A stretch of 64,000 bases of DNA from Compostimonas suwonensis. Its GTDB lineage: Bacteria; Actinomycetota; Actinomycetes; Actinomycetales; Microbacteriaceae. The notes beneath the pieces were generated by a model. It was not told where the DNA came from. It made no database searches and saw only the letters and a list, made by a program, of their open reading frames with translations. Of the stretch, positions 56,738 through 64,000 are shown piece after piece (the first letter of the stretch is position 1; each line of letters starts with the position of its first letter). Position numbers and translations under genes: made by a program. The DNA lies in assembly GCF_002797855.1 (NCBI RefSeq), contig NZ_PGFB01000003.1, positions 248,001 through 312,000 of the forward strand, in the 5' to 3' direction.

Positions 56738-56793
56738 GGTGGGTCGGTGCGTCGGTGGGTCGGTGGGTCGGTGGGTCGGTGGGTCGGCGGGAT
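56738..56793. repeat. Seven tandem octamers (GGTGGGTC) between divergent genes
   Basis: Seven consecutive 8-bp units GGTGGGTC (second unit GGTGCGTC) span 56738-56793. The regularly spaced GGG runs with 5-nt loops fit a G-quadruplex motif on the plus strand. The array lies in the shared upstream region of two oxidoreductase genes. Confidence 0.9.
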
Positions 56794-56882
56794 CGGCGGC
56801 GATCGGGGAACATTCCGGGTCGAGCCATGGTTCGATGACATGACAACACTTAACGCTGATCAACTATCACCACAGGAGAGTC

Positions 56883-57443
56883 ATGCCCAAGCTCATGATC
56901 ATCGTCGGAAGCGTTCGGCCGGGGCGCGTCGGCCTCCCCATCGCGGAGTGGGTGCGCCACGCGGCCGAGGAGACCGGCGACTTCGAGGTCGACTTCGCCG
57001 ACCTGGCCGAGATCGCCCTGCCCTTTATGGACGAGCCCAACCACCCCCGTCTGCGTCAGTACACGAAGCCGCACACCATCGCCTGGAGCGAGAGGGTGGA
57101 TGCCGCGGACGCGATCCTCCTCGTGACCCCCGAGTACAACCACTCCTACTCGCCCGCGCTCAAGAACGCCCTCGACTATCTCAACGCCGAGTGGTGGCGC
57201 AAGCCGGTCGGCTTCGTGAGCTATGGCGGGGTCTCGTCGGGCACGCGCGGCGTCGTGGCGCTGACGGTCGCGGTCGTGGGACTGGGGCTCGTCAAGACGG
57301 GCGCGAACGTCGAGATCTCGTTCCCCGGCGCCCAGATCGGCAACGGCGTCTTCACCCCCGACGAGAAGCAGCGCACGATCCTCGGCAACGAGCTGCGCGA
57401 GCTCGCCCAGCTCGCCGAGGTGCTCAAGCCGCTGCGGAGCTAG
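56883..57443 (+). CDS. NADPH-dependent FMN reductase
   Basis: The 186-residue flavodoxin-fold protein has the GSVRPGRVG phosphate-binding loop near the N-terminus and LLVTPEYNHSYSPALKNALD, the family signature. It should reduce FMN or quinones with NAD(P)H in the cytoplasm. The ribosome site CAGGAG is 4 nt upstream. A possible partner is the luciferase-like enzyme at 42234 or other FMN-dependent monooxygenases, but it is not adjacent. Its upstream region holds the octamer array. Confidence 0.92.
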   Translation: MPKLMIIVGSVRPGRVGLPIAEWVRHAAEETGDFEVDFADLAEIALPFMDEPNHPRLRQYTKPHTIAWSERVDAADAILLVTPEYNHSYSPALKNALDYLNAEWWRKPVGFVSYGGVSSGTRGVVALTVAVVGLGLVKTGANVEISFPGAQIGNGVFTPDEKQRTILGNELRELAQLAEVLKPLRS

Positions 57444-57674
57444 CGCGTGGCGGCTGGCGGCGACTGACGGTCGCGCATCGACTCGGAGAAACCCTCGACG
57501 GGGATGGCTCGGGCCTTCGTGCGCTCCCGCACCTCGCTGAAGGATCCGACAACGTGATCAATCGTATGCGCGGGCGCTGGTGAGACGAGGGGAGGCGCTC
57601 GAGCATCCGAACGGATAACGTCGGGTCATGAGAAGTTGTCACGCAGAGAAACTTAACGGCTACGAGGGGATGCC
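57444..57674. promoter_or_regulatory. Upstream region of the ROK locus
   Basis: About 230 bp without a gene. Near its end AAGTT (57633-57637) and AACTT (57650-57654) form a weak dyad with a 12-nt spacer, a possible autoregulatory ROK site. Confidence 0.35.
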
Positions 57675-57698
57675 ATGTCACCCCGGTGGCACCCGTGA
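57675..57698 (+). CDS. Seven-codon leader ORF coupled to the ROK gene
   Basis: ATG 57675 has a strong ribosome site GAGGGGA (57664-57670) and encodes MSPRWHP followed by TGA at 57696-57698. That TGA overlaps GTG 57695, an in-frame start of the ROK gene (GTGA overlap), so translation of the repressor may depend on termination of this leader. Confidence 0.45.
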   Translation: MSPRWHP

Positions 57699-58849
57699 TT
57701 GATACCTTCAGCAACTCGGGATGGCCTCGGCTGCACGACGGCCAGAAGCGGGTGCTCTTCGAGATCCTCGTGCACGGCCCGCAGTCGCGGGTAGAGCTGG
57801 CATCGCGGTTGGGGCTCTCACGGACGAGCCTGACCCGTCTCGCGCGCGAGCTCGTCGAGGTGGGTTTCGTCGAGGAGGGCGAGATGCTGCCGAGCGCGGC
57901 TCGCGGGCGGCCCCGGGAGATGCTCAGACTGCGCCCCGGCTCGGCACATTTCGCCGGGATCAAGCTCACGGGCGACGCCCTCTACGCTGTCGCGACCGAC
58001 CTCTCTGCGCAGGTCGTCGGCAAGCGCGAGTACGTGCTCGGTTCGCGTGAAGTGCCGGATGTCGTCGAGCTCATCGGTCGCGTGGTGAACGAGATGCTCG
58101 CGGACCTCGAGCTGCCGAGCGCCGTGGGCGTCTCCCTCGCCGGCGACGTGCGGCGCGTCGACGGGCACGAGTTCGTCGATCGCTCCGTCTTCCTGGGCTG
58201 GGACGACGTGCCGCTCGCCGAGCTCGTGGCGGCCGAGTGCGGGCTGCCCGGTTTCGTCAGCAACGACGTGCTCGGACTCACGGCGGCCCATCACTGGTTC
58301 GGCGCCGGCGTGGGGCTCGATTCGATGGCGCTCGTCGGTGTGGGGGCCGGCGTGCGCAGCGGCCTCGTCTCGGGTGGCAGGCTCGTGGTGGGCGCCCACG
58401 GAACACCGGGCAAGGTCGGGCATCCCCGGATGCGCGGCACCGGGGCATCCTGCTGGCGGGGTCATCGCGATTGCGTGTACAGCTTCGTGACGACTCCTGC
58501 GATCGAGGTGAACGCGGGCGTCGAGCCGGGCGACTATGCGACAGCGGTGCGCCGCGCTCAGCTCGGCGACCCGCGAGCGATGCAGGCCTTCGACGACGCG
58601 GCCTCGGCGCTCGGGATCGTCGTCTCGCAGGTCATCAACGTCTTCGACCCGCAGAAGGTCGTGATCACGGGGGAGGGCACGGCGATGCTCGACCTCGCTT
58701 ACGCCCGGTTCGAGGAGGCCCTCGGCGACACCTGCGACAGGATGCCGGCGGAAGGTGTCATCGAACGTCAGCCGTTCGACTTCAGCCACTACGCCCGCGG
58801 CGCGGCGATCAACGCACTGCGGGGGCTCACCGGCGGACTCGCGGGATGA
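57695..58849 (+). CDS. ROK-family transcriptional repressor
   Basis: The product of about 384 residues has an N-terminal winged HTH (KRVLFEILVHGPQSRVELAS, RLGLSRTSLTRLARELVEVG) and a ROK sugar-kinase-like domain. ROK zinc-site residues are modified: HPRMRGTGASCWRGHRDC retains His and two Cys but lacks the full CxCGxxGC pattern. It most likely represses the adjacent beta-galactosidase and ABC sugar-importer genes in the absence of the sugar. The start may be GTG 57695 (coupled to the leader ORF) or GTG 57686, which lacks a ribosome site. Operator-like dyads at 58952 and 61046 have the 11-nt spacer shared by XylR/NagC-type ROK sites. Confidence 0.87.
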   Translation: MIDTFSNSGWPRLHDGQKRVLFEILVHGPQSRVELASRLGLSRTSLTRLARELVEVGFVEEGEMLPSAARGRPREMLRLRPGSAHFAGIKLTGDALYAVATDLSAQVVGKREYVLGSREVPDVVELIGRVVNEMLADLELPSAVGVSLAGDVRRVDGHEFVDRSVFLGWDDVPLAELVAAECGLPGFVSNDVLGLTAAHHWFGAGVGLDSMALVGVGAGVRSGLVSGGRLVVGAHGTPGKVGHPRMRGTGASCWRGHRDCVYSFVTTPAIEVNAGVEPGDYATAVRRAQLGDPRAMQAFDDAASALGIVVSQVINVFDPQKVVITGEGTAMLDLAYARFEEALGDTCDRMPAEGVIERQPFDFSHYARGAAINALRGLTGGLAG

Positions 58850-58875
58850 CGCGCGGGTGCTGCCCGGATGACGCG

Positions 58876-58919
58876 CAGAGAGTCGACGTGCAGAGAGTCG
58901 ACGTGAGGGGGTCGATGTG
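58876..58919. repeat. 15-bp tandem repeats after the ROK gene
   Basis: CAGAGAGTCGACGTG occurs at 58876-58890 and 58891-58905, with a diverged third copy to 58919. Confidence 0.85.
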
Positions 58920-58951
58920 CCGGGGGACAGCGATTCAGTTGCACCTGTGAT

Positions 58952-58972
58952 TTAGTTTTGCCAAGGGACTAA
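58952..58972. promoter_or_regulatory. ROK-type operator upstream of the beta-galactosidase gene
   Basis: TTAGT-N11-ACTAA (58952-58956 and 58968-58972). The left half TTAGTTT resembles the XylR half-site of Firmicutes. It lies 44 bp before the GH42 start. Confidence 0.6.
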
Positions 58973-59015
58973 TCTGTTCGCGGGTGGTTTGCCCACGAAT
59001 CGAAGGAGATCCCGG

Positions 59016-61037
59016 ATGCACCGACAGCGCACGGCCTGGCCGACGAACCGCCTGAGCTTCGGCGGAGACTACAACCCCGAGCAATGGACGGAGGAGGTCT
59101 GGCGCGAAGACATCCGTCTGATGACCGAGGCGAGGGTGAACCTCGTGACCGTGGGCGTCTTCTCCTGGGGAAGCCTTGAGCCCGAGCCCGGGGACTTCGA
59201 CTTCGGCTGGCTGGATCGGGTGCTCGGCATGCTCGGCGAGGCCGGCATCGGTGTGGACTTGGCGACGCCCACCGCGTCTCCTCCCGTCTGGCTGCTGCGC
59301 GAGCATCCCGACATCCTGCCGGTGACACGCACGGGTGAGCGGCTCGCGCAGGGCGGGCGACTCGGCTGGTGCCCGAGCCACCCGGTCTGGCGTGCCGAGG
59401 CGCTGCGCATCACCCGGACGGTCGCAGAACGCTATCGGGACAACCCGGCGCTGCGTCTGTGGCACATCGGCAACGAGTTCGGCGGCGGCAACCGTCGGTG
59501 CTACTGCGATATATCGGCCGTTCAGTTCTCCCGCTGGCTCGAGGGCCGATATGGCAGCATCGACGAGCTCAACCGGCGCTGGGGAACGGCCTTCTGGGGC
59601 CATCGCTATCGCTCCTTCGGCGACGTGCTGCCCCCGCGGGACAGCGGCAATCCCGGCAACCCGAGCCTCGTCCTCGACTTCGACCGGTTCAGCTCGAACG
59701 CGCTCCTGGAGCACTTCCGGGCCGAGCGGGAGGTGCTGCACGACGTCGCCCCCGACATTCCCGCGACCACGAACTTCATGGTCGGTCGCGGTCCGCACGT
59801 CGTCGACTATGCGCGCTGGGCCCCCGAGATGGACCTTCTCGCGAACGACCACTATGTGATCGCGTCCGCACGCTCGCCCGAGCAGGACCTGGCCTATTCC
59901 GCCGACAGGATGCGAGGCTTCGATCCTCGACGGCCCTGGCTGCTCATGGAGCACTCGACGAGCGCGGTGAGCTGGCAGCCGCGCAATCTCGCCAAGCGGC
60001 CCGGTCAGATGCTGCGCAACAGCCTGTCGCACATCGCTCGAGGCTCGGACGGCGCGATGTTCTTCCAATGGCGGCAGTCGCTCTCCGGCGCCGAGCAGTT
60101 CCACTCGGCGATGGTGCCGCATGCGGGAACCGGCACTCGGGTCTGGCGAGAGGTGCTCGAGCTGGGGCGCGCCGTCGAGGCGATCGCCGAGGTGCAGGGC
60201 GCCCCGAGCGGTCCCGCGCGAGTGGCGCTCCTCGTCGACGACGAGGCCGGCTGGGCGTGGGAGGCTGGCCCCAAGCCCCACCAGGATCTCGTGCTCACGG
60301 AGATCGCGCAATCGTTTCATCGTGCCCTCTGGCGGCGTAACATCGCGGTCGACGTCGTGCCGGTGCGCGGCGCGGCCGACGGCGCGGTCCTCGACGGCTA
60401 CGAACTCGTGCTCGTGCCCGGGCTCTTCCTCGTCTCGGATGAGACGGCGGCGCGGCTCGCGGCGTTCGCTGCGAGCGGCGGGCGGGTGGTCGTGAGCTTT
60501 CTGTCGGGGATCGTCGACGGCGACAACCGCGTGCGGCCGGGCGGCTATCCGGGGGCCTTCACCGAACTGCTGGGGGTGAGCGCGGAAGAGTTCGTCGTCA
60601 TTCCCGACGACGAGAGCGTCGAACTCGACGGAGGATGGCGCGCTTCGACATGGAGTGAACGGCTGTGTCCGGGCGAGGCGCAGACCGTCGCGGCCTACCG
60701 GTCCGGTGACCTCGCGGGCCTCCCCGCCGTCACCCGCAATGCCGTGGGCGAGGGCGCGGCCTGGTACGTCTCGGCGTGGCTGGATGACCTCGCGCTGAGC
60801 CGGTTCCTGGCCGGGGTGACCGAGGAATGCGGCATCCTGCCGATCGGTGAGGTGCCCGAGGGAGTCGAACTCGTGCGACGCCGCACGGCGAGCGCCGACA
60901 TCCTCTTCGTGCTCAATCACCGCGACGACGCTGTGCGGATCACGACGCGTGGGCGGGAGCTTCTTCGCGGCCTGGAGGTGGATGGGGTGCTCGAGGTCGG
61001 AGCGGGCGGGAGCGCGGTCGTTCGAGAACAACCATGA
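59016..61037 (+). CDS. Beta-galactosidase, GH42
   Basis: The 673-residue enzyme has the GH42 A-domain TIM barrel (about 1-385): FGGDYNPEQW at the start, acid/base Glu154 in WHIGNEFGG, nucleophile Glu312 in LLMEHSTSAV, and Cys119, Cys162 and Cys164, part of the metal-binding cluster of this family. The B trimerisation domain (about 395-605; VALLVDDEAGWAWE) and C domain follow. There is no signal peptide, so it hydrolyses imported beta-galactosides in the cytoplasm. AAGGAG precedes ATG 59016. It sits between the ROK regulator and an ABC sugar importer. Confidence 0.95.
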   Translation: MHRQRTAWPTNRLSFGGDYNPEQWTEEVWREDIRLMTEARVNLVTVGVFSWGSLEPEPGDFDFGWLDRVLGMLGEAGIGVDLATPTASPPVWLLREHPDILPVTRTGERLAQGGRLGWCPSHPVWRAEALRITRTVAERYRDNPALRLWHIGNEFGGGNRRCYCDISAVQFSRWLEGRYGSIDELNRRWGTAFWGHRYRSFGDVLPPRDSGNPGNPSLVLDFDRFSSNALLEHFRAEREVLHDVAPDIPATTNFMVGRGPHVVDYARWAPEMDLLANDHYVIASARSPEQDLAYSADRMRGFDPRRPWLLMEHSTSAVSWQPRNLAKRPGQMLRNSLSHIARGSDGAMFFQWRQSLSGAEQFHSAMVPHAGTGTRVWREVLELGRAVEAIAEVQGAPSGPARVALLVDDEAGWAWEAGPKPHQDLVLTEIAQSFHRALWRRNIAVDVVPVRGAADGAVLDGYELVLVPGLFLVSDETAARLAAFAASGGRVVVSFLSGIVDGDNRVRPGGYPGAFTELLGVSAEEFVVIPDDESVELDGGWRASTWSERLCPGEAQTVAAYRSGDLAGLPAVTRNAVGEGAAWYVSAWLDDLALSRFLAGVTEECGILPIGEVPEGVELVRRRTASADILFVLNHRDDAVRITTRGRELLRGLEVDGVLEVGAGGSAVVREQP

Positions 61038-61045
61038 CGTCGTCA

Positions 61046-61068
61046 TTTTGTTTCAGAGGTTGACAAAA
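61046..61068. promoter_or_regulatory. ROK-type operator at the importer promoter
   Basis: TTTTGT-N11-ACAAAA (61046-61051 and 61063-61068) is a perfect dyad with the same spacer as the 58952 site. A perfect -35 TTGACA (61060-61065) overlaps its right half, followed at 17 bp by GAAACT as a weak -10. The region differs in base composition from the genes. Confidence 0.65.
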
Positions 61069-61164
61069 AGATTGGAGAGAGGGAAACTGGCACGCAGAAG
61101 CTCCCAGGGGGCTCCGAGAGTGCACCGATCACTGCAAGAACCACTCACGAACAAGGACGTTCAC

Positions 61165-62445
61165 ATGACAAAAAAGCTCACTAGATCCGTCGTCGGTCTC
61201 GGCGCGGTCGTCGCGCTCGTCGCCACGCTGGGCGCCTGCTCCTCGCCTGGCGGAGACGGCGGCGAGGGAGGCGTGACCGATCTCACCTTCACCTGGTGGG
61301 GGGATGCGAAGCGCGCCGACATCACCAACGAGGCGCTGGCCATATTCAACAAGGAGCACCCCGACATCAAGGTGACGGGAACCTTCTCCGACTGGAACAG
61401 CTACTGGCAGAAGCGCGCCACCGAGGCGGCCGGCGGCGGCCTCCCCGACGTGATCCAGATGGACCTGTCCTACATCCGAGAGTACGGGCAGCGCGGGGTG
61501 TTGCTCGACCTCTCGCCCTACCTCGACAAGGGCATCGACATGAGCGGGTTCAACCCGACGCTCCTGCCGAGCGGTCAGATCGGGGATGCGACCTACGGCG
61601 TCCCGACGAGCACGACCGATCCCGCGTTCTTCTACAACCCGGCGGTGCTCGAGGCGACGGGCGTCGAACTGCCCCAGGCCGACCAGTCCTGGGCCGACTT
61701 CAAGAAGTTCATCGAAGACGTCACCGCGGCGGGCGGCGGCAGCTACTACGGTGCCGACGACTACACCGGGAGCTTCAAGCTCTTCACGATGTACCTGCTC
61801 CAGAACGGCAAGAAGGCGTTCACCGACGACGGCGAGCTCGGCTTCACAAAAGACGACATGGCCGCATGGTGGCACTCGGTCGACGAGCTGCGTGCCGAGA
61901 AGGCCTTCTTCCCGCCCGAGCGCGCCACAGAGGTGCAGCCCAACTCGCCGTTCCAGTCCGGAGAGGTCGCAGCGGGCTTCGCCTGGAGCAACTTCCTCGC
62001 CTCCTACACCGAGTCGACGAAGCAGGAACAGCTCGATGTGCTGCCCATCCCCTTCGACGATCCCTCGGACTCGGGTATGTACACCAATGCGGCGATGCTC
62101 ATGTCGGCCGCCAAGACGACCAAGCACCCCGAGGCCGTGGCGACCTTCATCGACTTCTGGGTCAACAGCCCCGAGGTGAGCAAGCTCTTCGGAACCACCC
62201 GAGGGATGCCGGCCACCGAGTCCGCAGCCGCCGGAACCGAGTTCAACGCCATCGACACGCAGGTGCAGCAGTACCAGGAGTCGATCGCCGATCTCATCAC
62301 GCCGGCGGGCGCTCCGCCCGCGATCGGCTTCGGAAGCCTCGAGACCGAGTTCATCAACTTGAACTCGGCGATCAACTACGGCACGGTCTCCGTCGAAGAC
62401 GCGGTCGACCAGTGGTTCGCGAAGGCCGGGGCCACCCAACAGTGA
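61165..62445 (+). CDS. ABC sugar transporter, extracellular binding lipoprotein
   Basis: The 426-residue protein has a lipobox (LGACSS, Cys25) and the family 1 solute-binding fold (LTFTWWGDAKRADITNEALA, then WQKRATEAAGGGLPDVIQMD), typical of carbohydrate-binding proteins of CUT1 ABC importers. It should capture a galactoside outside the membrane and hand it to the permeases. The ribosome site is AAGGAC at 8 nt. The stop codon overlaps the GTG start of the permease (GTGA), so they are co-translated. The ATPase (MsiK/MalK type) is not in the window and may be shared. Confidence 0.93.
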   Translation: MTKKLTRSVVGLGAVVALVATLGACSSPGGDGGEGGVTDLTFTWWGDAKRADITNEALAIFNKEHPDIKVTGTFSDWNSYWQKRATEAAGGGLPDVIQMDLSYIREYGQRGVLLDLSPYLDKGIDMSGFNPTLLPSGQIGDATYGVPTSTTDPAFFYNPAVLEATGVELPQADQSWADFKKFIEDVTAAGGGSYYGADDYTGSFKLFTMYLLQNGKKAFTDDGELGFTKDDMAAWWHSVDELRAEKAFFPPERATEVQPNSPFQSGEVAAGFAWSNFLASYTESTKQEQLDVLPIPFDDPSDSGMYTNAAMLMSAAKTTKHPEAVATFIDFWVNSPEVSKLFGTTRGMPATESAAAGTEFNAIDTQVQQYQESIADLITPAGAPPAIGFGSLETEFINLNSAINYGTVSVEDAVDQWFAKAGATQQ

Positions 62446-63449
62446 TCGACGCTCCAGTCACCTCACGAGGAGCGCGGCGGTCGGAGTTCCGGCCGTCCGC
62501 CTCCCACGGGAGCGGTCGCGGGCGTGCTGCCCGTGCGGCGGAACGAGGACGCCGAGGCTCCTCGTTCCGCCGCACGGAGAATCGTGCCGGCTATCTGTTC
62601 CTTTCTCCTTGGCTGCTCGGCTTCTTCGGCTTGACCGCGGGGCCGATGCTGGTCTCGTTGTATCTCGCCTTTACCGACTACAACTTGTTCAACCCGCCGC
62701 AGTGGGTTGGTCTCGACAACTTCGTCGAGCTCTTCCACGACCCGCAGTATCTTCAGTCCGTCGGCGTGACCCTCACTTACGTGGTCATCGGCACCCCGCT
62801 CAAGCTCGCCTCGGCGCTCGGCGTCGCGATGCTGCTCAACCGCAGCAGCAGGGTGCAGGGCTTCTACCGCTCCGCCCTCTACGTTCCCTCGCTCCTGGGC
62901 GCGAGCGTCTCGATCGCGATCGTGTGGAAGGCCATGTTCTCCAACGGAGGCGTCGTCGATGAGATCCTGAGCGCCGTCGGCATCCATCTCGGAGGATGGG
63001 TCGGCAGCGTCACCCTCGCGATGCCCATGATGATCATCCTCGCCTGCTGGCAGTTCGGAGCGCCCATGGTCATATTCCTCGCCGGGCTCAAGCAGATCCC
63101 CGGTGAGCTGTACGAGGCCGCCTCCCTCGACGGCGCGGGGGCGTTCCGCAAGTTCATCGGCGTGACCCTGCCCATGCTCGGGCCCGTGCTGCTGTTCAAC
63201 CTCATCCTCGACACCATCGGGAGCTTCCAGATCTTCGCGCCGGCGTACATCATCTCCGGGGGCCAGGGCGGACCGGCGGGAGCGACCATGTTCTACACGC
63301 TCTACCTCTACATCCAGGGCTTCACCGATTTCCGTATGGGCTACGCCTCTGCGATGGCGTGGCTGCTCGTTGTGGTGCTGGGGATCGTGACCTACCTCTT
63401 CTTCCGCTCCTCGAAGAGCTGGGCGAACTACACGGGGGGCGAGGAATGA
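62442..63449 (+). CDS. ABC sugar permease, MalF-like
   Basis: The 335-residue protein has an Arg/Gly-rich cytoplasmic N-terminus (about 1-48), six membrane helices (for example GYLFLSPWLLGFFGLTAGPM) and the EAA loop (YEAASLDGAGAFRKFIGVTL) that contacts the ATPase. It is one half of the CUT1 transmembrane channel. GTG 62442 overlaps the previous stop (GTGA) and its own TGA overlaps the next ATG (ATGA), a fully coupled operon. Confidence 0.93.
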   Translation: MIDAPVTSRGARRSEFRPSASHGSGRGRAARAAERGRRGSSFRRTENRAGYLFLSPWLLGFFGLTAGPMLVSLYLAFTDYNLFNPPQWVGLDNFVELFHDPQYLQSVGVTLTYVVIGTPLKLASALGVAMLLNRSSRVQGFYRSALYVPSLLGASVSIAIVWKAMFSNGGVVDEILSAVGIHLGGWVGSVTLAMPMMIILACWQFGAPMVIFLAGLKQIPGELYEAASLDGAGAFRKFIGVTLPMLGPVLLFNLILDTIGSFQIFAPAYIISGGQGGPAGATMFYTLYLYIQGFTDFRMGYASAMAWLLVVVLGIVTYLFFRSSKSWANYTGGEE

Positions 63450-64000
63450 CCGCCGCCGCGACATCCGCCTCGTCTGCCGCGGACCGTGCCGCCCGCACAC
63501 GCCGCCCCGGATCCGCCTACCGGCGCAAGGCGACCCTCTCCCGCGTGCTCTTCCACATCGGCATGATCGTGCTCGTGGTCGTTGTGCTCTACCCAGGGGT
63601 GTGGCTGCTCGGAGCCTCGATCAAGCCGTCGAACGACATCGTGGGCAACGTCAGCGTGCTCACGAGCGAACCGACGTTCGACAACTTCGTGACGGCGCTC
63701 TCGGGCATCGCGGGTATCCCCTCACTCGTGTTCTTCTGGAACTCGCTGGTGCTCGCGGTGGGGTCGGTGGTCGGCATCGTGCTCTCGTCGACCGTCACGG
63801 CCTACGCCTTCGCGCGCATCCGCTTCGCCGGGCGCGGGGTGTGGTTCAACCTCATGATCGGCACGCTCCTGCTGCCCTTTCAGGTGGTCATCATTCCGCA
63901 GTACATCCTGTTCCAGAAGATGGGGGTGATCGACACCTTCATCCCACTGCTGCTCGGGAAGTTCCTCGCCACCGAGGCGTTCTTCGTGTTCCTGCTCGTT
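63446..64000 (+). CDS. ABC sugar permease, MalG-like (partial)
   Basis: The gene runs off the right edge after 185 codons. It begins MTAAATSASSAADRAARTRR, followed by a first helix (FHIGMIVLVVVVLYPGVWLL), the S-x-K-P motif (LGASIKPSNDI) typical of MalG-type permeases, then NSLVLAVGSVVGIVLSSTVT, the YAFARIRFAGRG loop and LPFQVVIIPQYILFQKMG. It is the second half of the CUT1 channel. ATG 63446 overlaps the previous stop and has GAGGA just upstream. The EAA loop lies beyond the window. Confidence 0.93.
   Translation, partial: MTAAATSASSAADRAARTRRPGSAYRRKATLSRVLFHIGMIVLVVVVLYPGVWLLGASIKPSNDIVGNVSVLTSEPTFDNFVTALSGIAGIPSLVFFWNSLVLAVGSVVGIVLSSTVTAYAFARIRFAGRGVWFNLMIGTLLLPFQVVIIPQYILFQKMGVIDTFIPLLLGKFLATEAFFVFLLV

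Overview
The window is GC-rich actinobacterial DNA, most likely from the Microbacteriaceae (Microbacterium/Leifsonia-like). The basis is very high GC3, GTG/TTG starts, many genes with a -10 box 6-9 nt upstream of the start codon (probably leaderless mRNAs), Microbacteriaceae-type neighbourhoods (galU, 5-formyl-THF cyclo-ligase, FmdB-type zinc ribbon, mscL) and the pervasive GGATGC/GCATCC hexamer. Genus is inference.

Layout. 1-5.1 kb: the C-terminal part of a LuxR regulator with two HTH domains separated by a long Gly/Ala/Ser repeat, two lipoproteins, a small unknown protein and a NudK-like Nudix hydrolase. 5.3-7.8 kb: a secreted M6-type metalloprotease with an LAxTG-like anchor. 8-17 kb: a housekeeping block holding a 1278-aa superfamily-1 helicase-like protein with broken Walker motifs and an endonuclease-like C-terminus, then mscL, FmdB protein, formyl-THF cyclo-ligase, galU, a GNAT acetyltransferase, a membrane protein and tRNA-Ala(CGC). 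17.3-23.2 kb: an accessory redox region next to the tRNA, with LysR / two aldo-keto reductases and a SDR-SDR-TetR operon with two TetR-type operators, a TetR relic and a long palindrome.

23.2-35.5 kb is an exoprotein island: a 1372-aa SdrD-repeat adhesin (LPQTG), a GH78 alpha-L-rhamnosidase (LAATG) behind a LacI-type operator palindrome, two DUF3494 ice-binding-like proteins, and two related small SipW/TasA-like secreted proteins. One DUF3494 gene lacks a sorting signal, and a sorting signal lies in the -1 frame directly after its stop codon.

35.5-57.4 kb: transporters, envelope and metabolic enzymes (AI-2E family exporter, DUF1992, acyltransferase-3, PrmC-like methylase, M20 amidohydrolase, HxlR plus a luciferase-like/FAD-oxidase fusion, glutathione peroxidase, AlkD-like protein, DHA2 MFS pump, acyl-CoA synthetase, FabL-like reductase, acyl-CoA dehydrogenase, DUF4349 lipoprotein, CsbD-like protein, two aldo-keto reductases, FMN reductase). 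57.7 kb to the end: a galactoside-use locus with a ROK repressor preceded by a 7-codon leader ORF, GH42 beta-galactosidase, and an ABC sugar importer (binding protein, MalF-like and partial MalG-like permeases with overlapping start/stop codons). Two operator-like palindromes with 11-nt spacers flank the GH42 gene.

Two genome-scale signals cut across the genes: long near-perfect intergenic palindromes (five seen, two clearly of one family), and many 8-19 bp tandem duplications, usually just after stop codons or in low-complexity linkers. Assignments rest on reading motifs; no database search was run.
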